Part shown: positions 61,056 to 64,000 of the stretch, one piece after another
Layout of the letters: each line of letters begins with the position of its first letter
How positions within the stretch are numbered: position 1 is the first letter of the stretch
Assembly (NCBI RefSeq): GCF_037176765.1
Contig: NC_090024.1
Span: 248,945,953-249,009,952 of the forward strand
Direction of reading: 5' to 3'
DNA: 64,000 nt
Source: Anolis sagrei
Taxonomy: Eukaryota > Chordata > Lepidosauria > Squamata > Anolidae
Made by a program: the position numbers and the translations under genes
The notes under the pieces: generated by a model
The model's database searches: none
What the model saw: the letters and a program-made list of their open reading frames with translations, nothing else
What the model was told of the DNA's origin: nothing

Positions 61056-63447
61056 CTAGAGAAGGAAGCAAAGGCAGGTTAGAAAGGAAGGGAAGGATGG
61101 ATGGGGAGACAAGGCAAGGACAAGGGCAGCCAGCCTGGGAAAGAGGACCTCCCAAGGGGGAGGAAGGATGGCCTTGGATCCCTCTGATCTGCACTGATCG
61201 GAGTCCCAGTCCCTTCTTCCCTGCTCCACTGACCCTTTCCTGAGCCGGGGAAGGAGCACCCAAAGGCCACCCAGTCCAGTCCATGCCTGCCACCCTCCAA
61301 ACCCTCCTTGCAGATGGTCACTCGGCCTCTGCTTCGAAACCTCCAGAGGAAGAGGCTGCCATGGACTCCCAGGCCAAAGCAGATCTCACTGCCCAACAGC
61401 TCTAACCGGCAGGAAGTTCTCCCTAATGTTTAGGTGGCATCGCTTTTCATGCAGATTGAACCCATTAACATTTAATGACACCCATTTGCAGGCTTATGGC
61501 TTGGAACACTCAGGGCTGGGCCCAAGAGCTGCTTTGTGTCTCAATCACAGACCCAAAAGACAACATGGGTCATCTGATCCAGCTCTTTTCTGGACCGTGT
61601 TTCCCCCAAAATAAGACATTTCCTTATATTTATTTTTCCTCCGGGAGACACACTTTGGCTTGTTTTCAGGGGGTGTCTTGTTTTTTTGTTAAGTATGGTC
61701 CAACATATTGTCGAAGGCTTTCATGGCTGGAATCACTGGGTTGTTTTAGGTTTTTTCGGGCTGTATGGCCATGTTCTAGAGGCATTCTCTCCTGATGTTT
61801 CGCCTGCATCTATGGCAAGCATCCTCAGAGGTTGTGAGGTCATAGATGCTTGCCATAGATGCAGGCGAAACGTCAGGAGAGAATGCCTCTAGAACATGGC
61901 CATACAGCCCGAAAAAACCTACAACAACCCTAAGGTCTAACAATCTGCCTTGATGGGATGATCTCCCTGGGCTTGCTGGAGCCTTTCCCCTGCCCATCCC
62001 CTGGTGTTTGTGGGGGGCGAGAGAGACCCACAGAGTGTTGTTGGTGGGTGCTGGGTGGGGGGGGGGGGAGACCCAGAGTACAGAGTCAAACAGCAGCCAC
62101 AGCTTTACTTCTCCCCCCTGAGGACACACAAGCCTGCTCCTCTCTTCACTGAGGGGACATTCACTTTCTGCGTCTCCCTCGATGCCTCAGCTTGCAGCAC
62201 GCACAGAATGACCGGAACTGACGGGGGAGCCATGCCTATCCCTATGTCTTATTTTCAAGGTATGGCTTCTATTGTGCAAAGGCTTAGAAATCCAGCTATG
62301 GCTTATATTATGGGTATGTCTTATTTTTGGGGAAACAGGGTAGGAAAAGCCACTCAAAGTACCCCTGGCCAATGGCCACCCAGCCTCTGCTTCCAAAGAA
62401 GGGGCTTCCACTACACACGACTACTACTAATACGACTACTACTGACATTTAGAACCCGATGAGCAGAAGGGAGCCTGCCCTCCTCCGCCCCATTCTTCCT
62501 CCAGCCCCCACCCTCCTGTGAGTAAGACCTCTCTTTGTCCCCCCAGCCCCTCCCTCCCATTTGCCTCACCTTTGACCGGGTTGGAGCAGCGCAAGGCGCA
62601 CCCGTAAGAGCAGCACTTCTGGGCTCCCGGGCATCCGCCGTCATGGATGCAGTGTGTCAGGCACTCGGTGGTGAAGCCCGTGGGACTCGGGGGGCAGAAC
62701 CCGGGCTTTTCTGCAACACAGGGACACTCAAAGGTCAGGGGGTCCCGGGCTGCAGAGACCACCCAGTCCTATTCTCTTTTGCCGGGCAGCAAGGCACGAT
62801 CCAAGCCCCCCCCCCCAAAGGTGGCCCTCCAGGTGTTTGGACTTCAACTCCCACCATTCCTCACAGCCCCAGGACCCTTCCTTTCCCCCCTCAGCTGCTT
62901 AAGCAAAGGATCTGCAGCTTCCAGGATGGCATGGCAATTAAAGAGGTGCCAAGCTGCTCTCATTCCATAGTGTGGATGTACCCATTGTGCCATCTGCGAA
63001 AATGGAAATCTGATGCACGAAGAAGACACATTTCCTGGGGAGATGCCTTCAGCTTGACTTCTTCCCAGTCATGCCTCTGGGGCTGGGGCTGGTTTGAAGC
63101 CATACTGACCTGCAGCCAAGAGCAGGCACAGCCCCCCACCCTGGATTTGGGGGCACTGGGGGTCCTCCCTTTCATGCTGTGACCCAAGAAGGCTGCTGCA
63201 GCTCGCATTCCCTCAGTGTCCAGCCAGCAACCTTGCCACCGGCCACCCACTCCCTGACTCCCTCACTCACCGATCTTGGCACAATGGCGCCGGCACTCCT
63301 CGAGGGTGTGGAAGCGGTTCTTGTTCCAGGGGCACCCCCTCCAGAGGAAGGGCTCGCAGGCCTTGGAGGTCCCGTTGAAGAAGAAGCGGGGCTTGGGCTC
63401 CCCACAGCTGTCCTTCTCCCGGGGAAAGTGGCCGCATGGGTCCTGGA
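60871..63447 (-). CDS. Kunitz-WAP-Kunitz secreted protein, 5' exon missing
   Basis: Three exons, all with phase-1 junctions, code Kunitz, WAP and Kunitz domains in that order (about 166 residues visible). The signal-peptide exon should lie upstream, beyond 64000. Kunitz 1 has cysteine spacing 9-15-7-12-3, one residue longer than the usual first loop. The WAP domain has all eight Cys but only three residues between Cys2 and Cys3, as in HE4/WFDC2-type domains, so it lacks an elafin-like inhibitory loop. Kunitz 2 has standard spacing 8-15-7-12-3 (FGGC, NKNNF). Both Kunitz domains have Gly at P1 where trypsin inhibitors have Lys/Arg, so strong trypsin inhibition is unlikely. Mammalian relatives at this locus are EPPIN, WFDC8 and SPINT genes; snake ku-wap-fusin proteins combine the same modules. 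I cannot claim orthology. Confidence 0.9.
61705..61935. mobile_element. Penelope terminal repeats, head-to-head hairpin
   Basis: Minus arm 61705-61840 and plus arm 61846-61928, both with CTCCTGA(C/T)GTTTCGCCTG text, inside the intron between WAP and Kunitz 2. Old CR1 pieces lie at 61270-61440 and 62340-62420. Confidence 0.83.
62570..62710 (-). CDS. WAP domain exon
   Basis: Acceptor TGTGTTGCAG, donor AAAG|GTGAGG. KPGFCPPSPTGFTTECLTHC, then GGCPGAQKCCSYGCALRC: eight Cys of a four-disulfide core. Confidence 0.94.
63271..63447 (-). CDS. Kunitz domain 1 exon
   Basis: Acceptor CCCTCCCAG, donor ATCG|GTGAGT. DPCGHFPREKDSCGEPKPRF, then a sequon (NGT), LWRGC and NKNRF. P1 is Gly. Confidence 0.92.
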
Positions 63448-63479
63448 CTGGGAGGGGGAAGCAGACAGCCATTCAGTTA

Positions 63480-63690
63480 GAAGGGACCCCAAAGAGGGCC
63501 ACCTCACCCACCCCCTGCCATGCAAGAAAAGCACAATCAAAGCACTCCCAACAGATGGCTTCCAAGGAAGGAGCATTCCAGCTTAGAGGCAATATCTCAT
63601 TTGAATGGTGGTGCCCAGAATTGGACACAAGGTCATTCCAGGGAAAGAGGTCTGACCAAGGCAGAAGAGAGGGGCACCAGGACATGTCTT
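63480..63690 (-). repeat. Old CR1 fragment
   Basis: Diverged minus CR1 text in the first visible intron (CCCAGAATTGGACACAAGG). Confidence 0.65.
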
Positions 63691-63699
63691 GGTCTAGGG

Positions 63700-63919
63700 C
63701 AGGCCTGGCCCAACTTGGGCCCTCCCTCGCCCCTCCCTCTAGGTGTGTTTTGGACTTTGACTCCAACCATTCATGACAGCCTCAGGCCCCTTCCTTGTCC
63801 TTTTCCCTTTCTGCTTAAGCGCTTGAGGGGGGAAGGGAAGGGGCCTGGGGCTGTCAGGAATGGTCGGAGTCAAAGTTCAAAACACACCTGGATGGAGGGC
63901 CCAAGTTGGCCCAGGCCTG
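63700..63919. repeat. Foldback MITE with loop
   Basis: CAGGCCTGGCCCAACTTGGG faces CCCAAGTTGGCCCAGGCCTG. Arms extend about 95 bases each around a CTTAAGCGCTTGAG loop. One isolated half of the same family is at 62815-62895. Confidence 0.85.
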
Positions 63920-64000
63920 GCCTAGACAATAGACTCCTTTGGACACAGGCTCAGATCACATTGGCTTCTTTAGCTGCAGCATCACCTTCCTGGTTTAACT

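Noticed and set aside
34-64000. Dozens of open frames containing [29 protein letters not shown] or similar
   Set aside because: They are pieces of CR1 ORF2 or its antisense, not host genes.

Overview
The window reads as nuclear DNA of a squamate reptile, probably an iguanian or Anolis-like lizard. The repeats point that way: many CR1 copies ending in (ATTCTATG)n, RTE Bov-B 3' ends, L2-type tails ending in (TAA)n, Penelope-like GIY-YIG elements, tRNA-derived SINEs and hAT foldback elements. The one gene that can be named, DNTTIP1, lies beside the WFDC (whey acidic protein) cluster in human 20q13.12. The rest of the window carries WFDC-locus-type genes, so synteny agrees with that placement.

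Layout. About 1.6-13.35 kb (minus): DNTTIP1, complete in 13 coding exons (338 residues predicted), with a GC-rich promoter at its right end and a poly(A) signal at its left end. About 13.5-30.4 kb: no gene recognised, only nested repeats and simple sequence. About 30.5-35.1 kb (plus): a two-exon gene for a small secreted Asp/Glu-rich protein (179 residues). About 46.8-54.6 kb (plus): a paralogous two-exon gene for a larger secreted acidic protein (395 residues). About 56.8-58.8 kb: a young 5'-truncated CR1 with an open reverse transcriptase. About 60.9-63.45 kb (minus): three domain exons of a secreted Kunitz-WAP-Kunitz protein whose signal-peptide exon is probably beyond the right edge.

The most interesting content is the pair of acidic genes. 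Their first exons code for closely similar signal peptides, have identical coding length (76 bp), the same phase-1 donor and the same first nine intron bases. Each is followed by one long open exon that is not recognisably alike at residue level except for a very acidic tract. A signal exon with a phase-1 junction followed by a domain exon is also how WFDC, Kunitz and mammalian semenogelin-type genes of this locus are built. I infer an undescribed, fast-evolving family of secreted acidic proteins born in the reptile WFDC locus; their function is unknown.

The repeat landscape has clear history: a CR1 flanked by a 76-bp duplication, Bov-B copies whose flanks indicate recombination around the first acidic gene, hAT elements with perfect 8-bp target duplications (one containing an expanded minisatellite), head-to-head CR1 and Penelope hairpins, and several young tandem duplications.
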